From Henriciella sp. (lineage in GTDB: Bacteria > Pseudomonadota > Alphaproteobacteria > Caulobacterales > Hyphomonadaceae), in assembly GCA_002733705.1 (NCBI GenBank), contig NVWP01000048.1, forward strand, positions 1 to 33,331: 33,331 nucleotides of DNA, written 5' to 3'. This document shows, piece by piece, positions 26,680 through 33,331 of this stretch. The notes under the pieces are model-generated. The model worked only from the letters and a program-made list of their open reading frames with translations, was not told the origin of the DNA and searched no databases. Both the position numbers and the translations under genes were made by a program. Position 1 is the first letter of the stretch. Each line of letters opens with the position of its first letter.

Positions 26680-27789
26680 ATGAAAACCCGCGCAGCTGTT
26701 GCTTTCGAAGCCAAGAAACCGCTCGAAATCGTTGAGGTGGACCTTGAAGGTCCAAAGGATGGCGAGGTGCTCGTCGAGATCATGGCGACGGGTATCTGCC
26801 ATACCGATGCCTACACGCTGGACGGCCTCGACAGCGAGGGGCTTTTCCCCAGCATTCTCGGCCATGAGGGCGCGGGCGTGGTGCGTGAGGTCGGCAAGGG
26901 CGTGACGAGTGTTAAGCCGGGCGACCATGTCATTCCGCTCTACACACCGGAATGCCGCCAGTGCAAAAGCTGCCTGTCGGGCAAGACCAATCTCTGCACC
27001 GCGATCCGCGCGACGCAGGGCAAGGGCGTCATGCCGGACGGCACAAGCCGCTTTTCCTATAAGGGTCAGAAGCTGCACCACTATATGGGCTGCTCGACCT
27101 TCTCGAACTTCACCGTGCTGCCGGAAATCGCGGTGGCGAAGATCGACCCCGAAGCCCCCTTCGACAAGACCTGCTATGTCGGCTGTGGCGTCACCACAGG
27201 TGTCGGCGCCGTGACGAATACGGCAAAAGTCACACCGGGTTCAAATGTCGTTGTCTTCGGCCTTGGCGGTATCGGTCTCAACGTGATTCAGGGGGCCAAA
27301 ATGGTCGGGGCGGACATGATTGTCGGCGTCGATATCAATCCTGACAAGGAAGAGTGGGGCCGCCGGTTTGGCATGACCCATTTCGTCAATCCGAAGGAAA
27401 TCTCCGGCGATACCGTCTCTCACCTTGTCGAGCTGACAGGGGGCGGGGCGGACTATTCCTTCGATTGTACGGGCAATACGGATGTGATGCGCCAGGCGCT
27501 TGAATGCTGCCATCGCGGCTGGGGTGAAAGCATCATCATCGGCGTTGCCGAAGCCGGTAAGGAAATCGCGACCCGCCCCTTCCAGCTGGTCACGGGCCGC
27601 GTCTGGAAAGGCTCTGCCTTTGGCGGTGCCAGAGGCCGCACGGATGTACCCAAGATCGTCGAGTGGTACATGAAGGGCAAGATCGAGATCGATCCGATGA
27701 TCACGCACGTGCTGAAGCTTGAAGACATCAACAAGGGCTTCGACCTGATGCACTCTGGCGAGAGCATCCGGAGCGTGGTGGTGTACTAG
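26680..27789 (+). CDS. frmA: S-(hydroxymethyl)glutathione dehydrogenase / class III alcohol dehydrogenase
   Basis: Oxidises the spontaneous glutathione-formaldehyde adduct to S-formylglutathione with NAD+, and in many bacteria reduces S-nitrosoglutathione. 369 residues, the standard class III length, from ATG 26680 with AGGAGAG upstream; a longer frame from 26623 is not supported. Catalytic zinc ligands are Cys40 (GICHTDAY) and His62 with Glu63 (GHEGAG). Structural zinc ligands are Cys92, 95, 98 and 106 ([16 protein letters not shown]). The NAD motif is [16 protein letters not shown]. The partner S-formylglutathione hydrolase is encoded at 30302. The VOC gene follows after 52 bases and may be co-transcribed. 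Confidence 0.97.
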   Translation: MKTRAAVAFEAKKPLEIVEVDLEGPKDGEVLVEIMATGICHTDAYTLDGLDSEGLFPSILGHEGAGVVREVGKGVTSVKPGDHVIPLYTPECRQCKSCLSGKTNLCTAIRATQGKGVMPDGTSRFSYKGQKLHHYMGCSTFSNFTVLPEIAVAKIDPEAPFDKTCYVGCGVTTGVGAVTNTAKVTPGSNVVVFGLGGIGLNVIQGAKMVGADMIVGVDINPDKEEWGRRFGMTHFVNPKEISGDTVSHLVELTGGGADYSFDCTGNTDVMRQALECCHRGWGESIIIGVAEAGKEIATRPFQLVTGRVWKGSAFGGARGRTDVPKIVEWYMKGKIEIDPMITHVLKLEDINKGFDLMHSGESIRSVVVY

Positions 27790-27841
27790 GCCTCGACCCG
27801 ATATCATTCAAACAAGTCATTTGAAGAAGGGGATTCAAAAC

Positions 27842-28219
27842 ATGTACAGCCATATGATGGTCGGCTCGAATGACATCGACCGGTCCAAGGAGTTCTATGA
27901 CGCCCTGTTCGGCGCAGTGGGCGGCAAGCCAGGGATCACCGATCCCAAGGGGCGCCTGATCTACATGCACAATGGCAGCGTTTTCCTCGTGACCAAGCCG
28001 ATTGACGGCGAGGCCGCAACGCCGGGCAATGGCATGACGATCGGTTTTGCCATGAACTCGACGGACGAAGCCGACGCCTGGCACAAGGCGGGCGCTGCAG
28101 CCGGCGGCAAACCCATTGAGGATCCGCCCGGCTGGCGCGAAGGCGGCGGCCAGAAAATGTACCTTGCCTATCTGCGCGATCCGGACGGCAACAAGCTCTG
28201 CGCCCTCTGCCGCGGTTAG
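27842..28219 (+). CDS. VOC-superfamily (glyoxalase/bleomycin-resistance-like) protein
   Basis: A 125-residue single VOC domain of two beta-alpha-beta-beta-beta units: MYSHMMVGSNDIDRSKEFYDALFG, then GFAMNSTDEADAWHKAGAAAGGKPIEDPPG and YLAYLRDPDGNKLCAL. The start is ATG 27842, preceded by GAAGAAGGGG; an in-frame TTG at 27821 is weaker. Close relatives beside frmA in other proteobacteria are annotated glyoxalase-like or glutathione-dependent, so a role with glutathione adducts is reasonable but unproven. The stop overlaps the end of the convergent GST gene. Confidence 0.87.
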   Translation: MYSHMMVGSNDIDRSKEFYDALFGAVGGKPGITDPKGRLIYMHNGSVFLVTKPIDGEAATPGNGMTIGFAMNSTDEADAWHKAGAAAGGKPIEDPPGWREGGGQKMYLAYLRDPDGNKLCALCRG

Positions 28220-29310
28220 GCCAGAACCACCTGACAGTTTTCCCGCTTGAGCCTGGCGGGCAATTTGAAGGTCTTGAGACCGCTCCCGCCGATGCGTTCC
28301 AGAAGGGCGTCGGCGCGTGAGCGGTCTTTCTCTTCCATGTCATTATAGACGTCGAGCGCCGCCTGAAGGCGCCAGAGCGGGAAGCTGCGCGCCTTGGCAG
28401 GCCCCATGTGGCCTTCGATCTCAATCGGGATGTCCCCCAGCGCCCGCGGTACGCGAGCCCCCGGCTCTGCTGAAGCCGCCCAGTCCGCAAACAGCTTTTC
28501 GGTCCGCTCGATCGCGGGCAGCTGTTCGCGCATCTGCCGCGCGAGGATGGGCTCTAATGTGGCGGGAATGGCATCGCTTCCAATGAGGTCGCCGCCCGGA
28601 GTCTGACCGCCGGCTCTCATCCTCTCAACCCAGTCCCACACTTCAGGCGCCAGCCTCTGCATCAGTTTCCCTGATTCCGGGTCCCGGTAGAGGTGCGCAT
28701 AGAGCGGGCCATAGAAGGCGAAGTCGGCCAGTGAGGGGTGTGCGCCCAGAAGATAGGGGTGCTCTCCCAGATGGGCGGAGAATTCTGCCAGAAAGCTTTT
28801 ATAGCTCTTTTCGATCCCGGGTATGGTCGCATCGCTGACCCCGAGAATGGGGAGGGCGCCCTTGAAGCGCGCGCCATTCTTGCGGCCAAGTTCATATTGC
28901 TCCTGCGGGGAAAGCTGGGGTGCGGACAGGGCGCCAAACTCGCCATAGGCCCAGTCCTCATTGTAATTCCAGCGATAGTGCATCGCCGGAATGACGAGCC
29001 ATTCGTCGCCATAAAGATGAAGCAGTTCGCTGACGAAACGTTGCAGAGGACCAGCAGGCCAGGCTGGCGGACTGGCGCTTTCGCGCGCTTCGACAGCTTG
29101 CATGATGTCGGCTGTGTCCTGGACAACGGTCCCATCCGGCATCGTCGCGACCGGAATGACGGGCCAGCCGACATTGGGCAGGATCAGCGTCTTGTAGACC
29201 TCCTGCGTGGCGGGTTTTTCCTCATAATCGGCGCCGCGCCAGTCCAGATAGGCGCGTGCCTTCCCGGTGAAATAACTGACCTCGGCGCCGTATAATGTGT
29301 AGCTCGTCAT
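28216..29310 (-). CDS. Glutathione S-transferase family protein, long form
   Basis: 364 residues, longer than usual GSTs (about 200-230). The thioredoxin-like part (YTLYGAEVSYFTGKARAYLDWRGADYEE, PNVGWPVIPV, VVQDTADIMQAVEAR) is followed by a helical GST_C domain with LLGAHPSLADFAFYGPLYAHLYRD near residues 195-220. About 110 further C-terminal residues (EIEGHMGPAKARSFPLWRLQAALDVYND and beyond) may be an extra substrate or interaction region. The start is close to a divergent small gene at 29370 (59 bp). The 3' end overlaps the VOC gene by three bases on the opposite strand. The substrate is unknown. Confidence 0.88.
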   Translation of the reverse strand: MTSYTLYGAEVSYFTGKARAYLDWRGADYEEKPATQEVYKTLILPNVGWPVIPVATMPDGTVVQDTADIMQAVEARESASPPAWPAGPLQRFVSELLHLYGDEWLVIPAMHYRWNYNEDWAYGEFGALSAPQLSPQEQYELGRKNGARFKGALPILGVSDATIPGIEKSYKSFLAEFSAHLGEHPYLLGAHPSLADFAFYGPLYAHLYRDPESGKLMQRLAPEVWDWVERMRAGGQTPGGDLIGSDAIPATLEPILARQMREQLPAIERTEKLFADWAASAEPGARVPRALGDIPIEIEGHMGPAKARSFPLWRLQAALDVYNDMEEKDRSRADALLERIGGSGLKTFKLPARLKRENCQVVLA

Positions 29311-29369
29311 ATGAATTACGTTTTCCCGTGCCTATCGTGAGTGTGTGGGGCTGATAGGAAAGATATTAC

Positions 29370-29690
29370 ATGTCTGAGTTCAAGCACTTCTCGCTTGTCG
29401 CGGGCGGAGACACGATGGAGGGACATGCTGTTCCCGATGGCCGGGTCGGTCCTTCAGTCATGTCTCTCAAGGTCTGGGCGTCCTCGGTTGAAGAAGCTGT
29501 CGAGGTCATCATCTCCATCGGGAATGAGGTGGGTTTCAAGATCGAACAGAATGTCGAGGTCTTCCGGTCCAAGGCGACGCAGATGGCCCGTGACGAGACC
29601 TTTGCCTATGACGTCCGTGTGGTGCCCTGTGAGGACGGGGAGCTGGCCCTTGCTGTGGCCGAGGAAGCCGAGCGCATCCGTAACGCCTGA
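29370..29690 (+). CDS. Small conserved-looking hypothetical protein
   Basis: A 106-residue, soluble, acidic protein with no signal peptide or transmembrane segment. It has a region of alternating beta and helix (SLKVWASSVEEAVEVIISIGNEVGFKIEQNVEVF) that looks like a compact ferredoxin-like or ACT-like fold, followed by YDVRVVPCEDGE and a C-terminal helix. AGGAAAG lies about ten bases before the ATG and codon use matches its neighbours, so it is likely a real gene. I do not recognise the family and assign no function. Confidence 0.75.
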   Translation: MSEFKHFSLVAGGDTMEGHAVPDGRVGPSVMSLKVWASSVEEAVEVIISIGNEVGFKIEQNVEVFRSKATQMARDETFAYDVRVVPCEDGELALAVAEEAERIRNA

Positions 29691-29900
29691 TCTCCTCTGG
29701 CGCCCCTGCCGTCCGCTTTATTTCACTCGTGCGCTCAGAACGCTGAGGTCTGCGCAACTGGAACGGGTATTTCCCGGCTGCGTTGCTCGGGGTGTGCGGC
29801 CTCAATTTCCATCAAGGTTTTGAGGCTGGATGCGCCGCTTCCTCCGGAGCGATCCGTTGAGAGGAGCTGGCGCCGCGAAACGAGCCAGAGGAGATTCTTC

Positions 29901-30242
29901 ATGAAAACCCTTATCTATATGAGCGCAGCCGCGTCAGCTCTGACGCTAACGGCCTGTCAGAATGCGTCCGCGCCCCAGCGCAATGCCGCAATCGGTACCG
30001 CAGTGGGTGCTGCTGCCGGTGCAGCCGTCGCCGGGGACGAAGCCACAGGCGCCCTCGTGGGCGGTGCAGTTGGTGCAGCGGCAGGTTATTATACCGGTTG
30101 CCGGCAGCAGGGCGGCTGCTTCGTTGGTGGTGAACAGGTCGAGGCCGAGCGGCGTTATGACCAGCGCGCGGATCGCTATTATTTCGTCGATCCCAACACG
30201 GGCAATACCTATTGGGAAAATGGTGACCTTCGCTCGCGGTAG
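29901..30242 (+). CDS. Glycine-zipper outer-membrane lipoprotein
   Basis: 113 residues starting at ATG 29901 with AGAGGAG nine bases upstream; the longer frame from 29820 lacks such a site. A lipoprotein signal ends LTAC. A glycine/alanine zipper follows (IGTAVGAAAGAAVAGDEATGALVGGAVGAAAGYYTG, given here as one helical hairpin over about residues 30-65), as in the 17-kDa antigen/SlyB-type families that insert in the outer membrane. The C-terminal part has two cysteines (GCRQQGGCF) and the motif DRYYFVDPNTGNTYWENGDL. It stands 210 bp after the previous gene and 60 bp before fghA. Confidence 0.85.
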   Translation: MKTLIYMSAAASALTLTACQNASAPQRNAAIGTAVGAAAGAAVAGDEATGALVGGAVGAAAGYYTGCRQQGGCFVGGEQVEAERRYDQRADRYYFVDPNTGNTYWENGDLRSR

Positions 30243-30301
30243 GAATGTGGCACAGCTGTGCTACATCTGACTGAACAAGCAGAGAGAAGAGAGCAGAAGA
30301 A

Positions 30302-31135
30302 TTGGAAACAGTATCAGACTGGGTGACTTTCGGCGGGGATTTGAGCGTTCATGAACATGAAAGCGAGATTCTCGGTTGCAACATGCGGTTCGCAGTGTTC
30401 GATCCGCCGCAAACCGACGAGGAGCCCGTTCCGGTTCTCTGGTATCTGTCCGGCCTGACCTGTACCTGGGCCAATGTCATGGAGAAAGGCGGCCTTCAGA
30501 GGAAGGCGGCCGAACTCGGCGTCATGATCGTTGCGCCAGACACCAGTCCGCGCGGCGATGATGTCGCCGATGACGAGGCTTATGACCTGGGGCAGGGGGC
30601 CGGTTTCTATCTCACCGCCACACAGGAGCCCTGGGCCAAGCACTACAAGATGGACCAGTATGTGATGGAGGAACTGCCTTCCATCATCCGGTCCAACTTC
30701 GCGGCTGATATGCGCCGCCAGTCCATCTTCGGACATTCCATGGGCGGCCATGGCGCGCTGGTGCTTGCGCTGCGCAATCCCGGACATTTTCGCAGCGTCT
30801 CGGCATTCTCCCCAATCGTCGCGCCCAGTCAGGTGCCATGGGGCGAGAAGGCGTTCAGCGCTTACCTCGGAGATGGCAGAGAAGCCTGGAAGGAATGGGA
30901 TGCGTGCGAACTGGTCAAGAAGACCCAGCTCGACACCACGATCCTCATTGATCAGGGCGAGGATGACCAGTTCCTGGAAGAGCAGCTGAAGCCGGGTCTC
31001 TTTGAAGAGGCCTGCCGTGAAGCGGGCCAGCCGCTCGCGATCCGCTTGCGGCCCGGTTATGATCATTCCTACTATTTCATCTCCACCTTCATGGATGATC
31101 ACATCATGCACCACGCCAAGGCGCTTTACGGCTGA
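30302..31135 (+). CDS. fghA: S-formylglutathione hydrolase
   Basis: Hydrolyses S-formylglutathione to formate and glutathione, the second step after FrmA (26680). 277 residues, the family length, from a TTG start at 30302 with GAAGA just upstream; no ATG gives a full-length product. It is an alpha/beta hydrolase with LSGLTCTWANVMEKGG near the oxyanion hole, the nucleophile Ser146 in GHSMGGHGAL, Asp222 in GEDDQFL and His255 in GYDHSYYFI, the esterase-D triad. It lies 60 bp after the glycine-zipper lipoprotein gene and is followed by a strong terminator. Confidence 0.95.
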   Translation: METVSDWVTFGGDLSVHEHESEILGCNMRFAVFDPPQTDEEPVPVLWYLSGLTCTWANVMEKGGLQRKAAELGVMIVAPDTSPRGDDVADDEAYDLGQGAGFYLTATQEPWAKHYKMDQYVMEELPSIIRSNFAADMRRQSIFGHSMGGHGALVLALRNPGHFRSVSAFSPIVAPSQVPWGEKAFSAYLGDGREAWKEWDACELVKKTQLDTTILIDQGEDDQFLEEQLKPGLFEEACREAGQPLAIRLRPGYDHSYYFISTFMDDHIMHHAKALYG

Positions 31136-31159
31136 GCGGCGTGAGATAAGACACAAATG

Positions 31160-31195
31160 AAAAGCCCGCCTGGAGAGATCCGGGCGGGCTTTTTT
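31160..31195. terminator. Bidirectional intrinsic terminator
   Basis: GCCCGCC (31164-31170) pairs with GGCGGGC (31183-31189). Six T follow on the plus strand and four A precede on the other side. It lies between the convergent fghA and symporter genes. Confidence 0.93.
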
Positions 31196-31214
31196 GAACC
31201 TTTGGGCTGAGAGC

Positions 31215-32672
31215 TTACGGCTCCGGCGTTTCCACGACGGGGCTCTGCTCCAGTTCGGTCTTCGTGGCGGGGCGCGACAGCACCCAGCCGATGATCAGTG
31301 GGATCAGGATGCCAGGCAGGCCCTCATAGACACCGCCTTGCCAGCCGAGCCCGAAGCGCCAGACGAGCGTTATCGCGATCCCGAGAAGCATCATAACGAT
31401 GGCGGTTGGCTCGCTGATGCGCCGGTTGAGGGCATAAAGCGTCAGCATCGGCGCAAAGGCCGCCGCAAGCGCAGACCAGGCGATGATCACCAGGCTGAAG
31501 ACGCTCTGATTGTCCATCAGGGCCAGAGCGAGGGCGAAGATCGTAACCGACGCTGTGGCCGCCTTTAGCAGCCATGGCTTTTCGAGCCTCTGCGGGACGA
31601 GGTCATGGGTAATCGCCGCTGAGCACGATAGGACAACGGAGTCGGCTGTGGACATGGTAGCCGCGAAGATGCCCGCGAGAATAAGGCCGACGAGAACATC
31701 TGGCAGAAGCGCCTCTGCCATGCGTGGAAGGGCAAGCTCCACGTCGATACTGGCCGCGTCGGGCATATAGACCCGGGCGAGCAGGGAAAGGCCTGCAGCC
31801 AGGATATAGAACACGATGAAGAAGCCATAATACCAGGCGCGCGTGCGCTGCATGTTCTTGTCATCGTCGAGCGCCATGAAGCGCACCATGATGTGCGGCT
31901 GCCCCACAACGGAGAAACCGGCAAACAGCCAGCCAAGAACAAAGAGCCCGAAGCCGAGGGCGCCTGTCATGAGAAGTTCGTCAGCTTCCGGCAGCAGGTT
32001 CATGAATGTGCCGTCATCCATCGGCCGAAGCTGATCGATCATGCCTGTGAAGCCACCAGCCCAGCTGACGCCGACAAAGAACAGGATGAAGAGCGCGACC
32101 AGCATACAGATTGACTGGATCGCGTCGGTCCAGATGGAGGCCCGGATCCCGCCTGCAATCGAGTAGGCAAGAATGATGACCGCCGAGCCAATCGCGCCAA
32201 TGCGCCAGTTGAAGCCATCGAAAACGCCTTCCAGCGCTTTTGCGCCGGCTGTGATCTGGGCGGCGCCATAGACGATCAGCAGCACGACCATGATGACGGC
32301 AGCAATCCTGCGCCAGAGCGCGAAGTCGTCGCCATGCCAGCGCGACAGGACAGAGGCAAACGAGGCCTCATTGGTCACGCCCGTGGCCGTGCGCAGTTTG
32401 CGGTGAATGAATGTCGAGCCGATAAAGTCGCCGACGATCCAGCCAAACATAAGCCAGACGGCGGACAGGCCTGTGGCGTAGCCATAGCCGATCACACCGA
32501 TGAACAGATAACCGGAATTGTTGGTGGCAACGGCGGAAAGCCCGGCGAGCCAGGGAGAGACGCTCTGACCGGCAATGTAGTAGTCCTTTCTCTCCCCCGT
32601 AGCTTTTCTGGCCGAGGCCAGACCCACGCCAAGGAAGATGATCAGGATGACTACAAAGCTGGCTAATATCAT
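31215..32672 (-). CDS. Sodium/solute symporter (SSF/PutP-like)
   Basis: A 485-residue inner-membrane transporter, with about 12-13 hydrophobic segments in the LeuT-like SSS arrangement, that couples sodium entry to solute uptake. Family motifs include DYYIAGQSVSPWLAGLSAVATNNSGYLFIG in helix 1 (the unwound substrate/Na+ site), GGIRASIWTDAIQ, FSVVGQPHIMVRFMALDD and GIFAATMSTADSVVLSCSAAITHDL (the second Na+ site with Ser/Thr). It resembles the proline transporter branch (PutP), though the substrate is not certain. The ATG overlaps the upstream MFS stop by four bases, so the two transporters are coupled. Confidence 0.92.
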   Translation of the reverse strand: MILASFVVILIIFLGVGLASARKATGERKDYYIAGQSVSPWLAGLSAVATNNSGYLFIGVIGYGYATGLSAVWLMFGWIVGDFIGSTFIHRKLRTATGVTNEASFASVLSRWHGDDFALWRRIAAVIMVVLLIVYGAAQITAGAKALEGVFDGFNWRIGAIGSAVIILAYSIAGGIRASIWTDAIQSICMLVALFILFFVGVSWAGGFTGMIDQLRPMDDGTFMNLLPEADELLMTGALGFGLFVLGWLFAGFSVVGQPHIMVRFMALDDDKNMQRTRAWYYGFFIVFYILAAGLSLLARVYMPDAASIDVELALPRMAEALLPDVLVGLILAGIFAATMSTADSVVLSCSAAITHDLVPQRLEKPWLLKAATASVTIFALALALMDNQSVFSLVIIAWSALAAAFAPMLTLYALNRRISEPTAIVMMLLGIAITLVWRFGLGWQGGVYEGLPGILIPLIIGWVLSRPATKTELEQSPVVETPEP

Positions 32673-33331
32673 TCGTCGGTCTCTTGTGATGCCATCCAGG
32701 CCAGGAACAGGTCGAACTGCTCACTTGTGTCTTCGCCGCGCGGGTCGAGGTCCGATAGCGCGAGGCTGGTCGCCTGGGTGGCGTTGAAGGGTTCCTTGTC
32801 CTCAAGGTCGACAGGGACGGTATTGACTATACGTGTGAACATCAGCGCGGCCAGAAGAGCAAGGGCGCCGGCCGCAAAGAAAAACAGGCCTTCCCCTCCC
32901 AGAGGCGTCATAACCAGCCCTGCGACGGCGGGTCCGGCGATCGAACCGACCCCCCAGAGGATCAGGATACCGGCCATCATGGGAGTGGCCTGCGACGCAT
33001 CTGCGCGGTCTGCTGCATGGGCGACGGCCACCGCATAATAGGAGAGCGCGCCAACGCCATATCCAAAGCCAAGTGCAAGGATGGCGAACTGGGGAACATG
33101 CCCGGCCAGAAGGCCAAGGCCAAGTGCGCACAAGGCCCCGATAATACCGGTGCCCGCGATCACCATGCGCCGGTCTATGCGATCAGAGATCATGCCGGCG
33201 GGCCAGAGACCGACCATCGCACCCGCCAGAACGGCGGCGTTGAAGTTCGCTGAAAAGCTCGCCGGTTGGGCCGGCGCGACGGTCTGGGCATAGATCGGAT
33301 AGAGCTGGGCGACGGAATTACTGACGGCGCC
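32669..33331 (-). CDS. MFS transporter, N-terminal part outside window
   Basis: The minus-strand frame is open to the right edge, about 220 codons, and represents the C-terminal half or so of a major facilitator protein. It contains an MFS interhelical motif (PAGMISDRIDRRMVIAGTGIIGAL, typical of loop 2-3 or 8-9 repeats), further helices with GFGYGVGALSYYAVAVAHAADRA, and MMAGILILWGVGSIAGPAVAGL. A cytoplasmic acidic tail follows. An ATG at 33217 is internal, since VSNSVAQLYPIYAQT and more membrane sequence precede it in frame. Substrate not known; related to YcaD-like sugar/drug MFS. It overlaps the symporter gene by four bases. Confidence 0.85.
   Translation of the reverse strand, partial: GAVSNSVAQLYPIYAQTVAPAQPASFSANFNAAVLAGAMVGLWPAGMISDRIDRRMVIAGTGIIGALCALGLGLLAGHVPQFAILALGFGYGVGALSYYAVAVAHAADRADASQATPMMAGILILWGVGSIAGPAVAGLVMTPLGGEGLFFFAAGALALLAALMFTRIVNTVPVDLEDKEPFNATQATSLALSDLDPRGEDTSEQFDLFLAWMASQETDE

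Noticed and set aside
29820-29900. Upstream start for the glycine-zipper lipoprotein
   Set aside because: The lipoprotein signal begins at ATG 29901, which has its own AGAGGAG.
29691-29900. Small RNA or gene in the 210-bp gap
   Set aside because: Only a weak 7-bp stem (GCCTCAA/TTGAGGC) is visible; no promoter or coding frame of note.

Overview
The window is a gene-dense, GC-rich stretch (about 60-65% G+C by eye) of an alphaproteobacterial chromosome. The ~1600-residue type NAD-glutamate dehydrogenase, methionine synthase split into two genes, an ArsR-methyltransferase (SahR-type) regulator of methionine genes, an MlaA/MlaC pair and C-termini rich in EAA all fit the Caulobacterales/Hyphomonadaceae side of the class. 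The exact genus is an inference. No rRNA, tRNA, CRISPR array, transposase or phage gene was seen, and no intergenic gap exceeds about 300 bases.

Layout. 1-6417 (minus): a large NAD-glutamate dehydrogenase (cut by the left edge), preceded by a lipoprotein M1 aminopeptidase, with a perfect 13-bp inverted repeat between them. 6528-9033 (plus): GST, epoxyqueuosine reductase QueG and monofunctional transglycosylase MtgA, overlapping end to end. 9044-10508 (minus): a TonB-like proline-rich protein and an exported TPR protein. 10519-12339 (plus): an NAD-binding epimerase-like protein and a YghU-type GST. 12396-15728 (plus): a MarR repressor with a strong palindromic operator, an EmrB-like MFS exporter and an EmrA/HlyD adaptor. 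15833-24001 (minus): an eight-gene methionine operon. 24161-25583 (plus): mlaA-mlaC and a bidirectional terminator. 25658-26494 (minus): a PRC-barrel lipoprotein. 26680-31135: glutathione-dependent formaldehyde oxidation (frmA, fghA) interleaved with a VOC protein, a GST, a small conserved protein and a glycine-zipper lipoprotein. 31215-33331 (minus): a sodium/solute symporter and an MFS transporter cut by the right edge.

The most informative region is the methionine operon: sahR, metF, metH N-half, PNPOx-like, sulfatase, AIG2-like cyclotransferase, small membrane protein, metH C-half. The two metH pieces sum to 1228 residues, the size of an intact MetH, and are divided exactly at the homocysteine/folate domain linker, yet lie 2.6 kb apart. 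Within that gap sits a sulfatase gene of clearly lower G+C (38-48% in sampled lines), flanked by two perfect 24-bp direct repeats. Each repeat carries the last codons of the upstream gene, an ATGA stop/start overlap and the first codons of the downstream gene. The insertion therefore kept every reading frame and every translational coupling. A SahR-like palindrome and a promoter that appears to give a leaderless message sit directly before sahR.

Functionally the region is dominated by one-carbon, thiol and glutathione chemistry (MetF, MetH, SahR, FrmA, FghA, three GSTs, a cyclotransferase) and by envelope maintenance (MlaA/C, MtgA, three further lipoproteins, a TonB-like protein).
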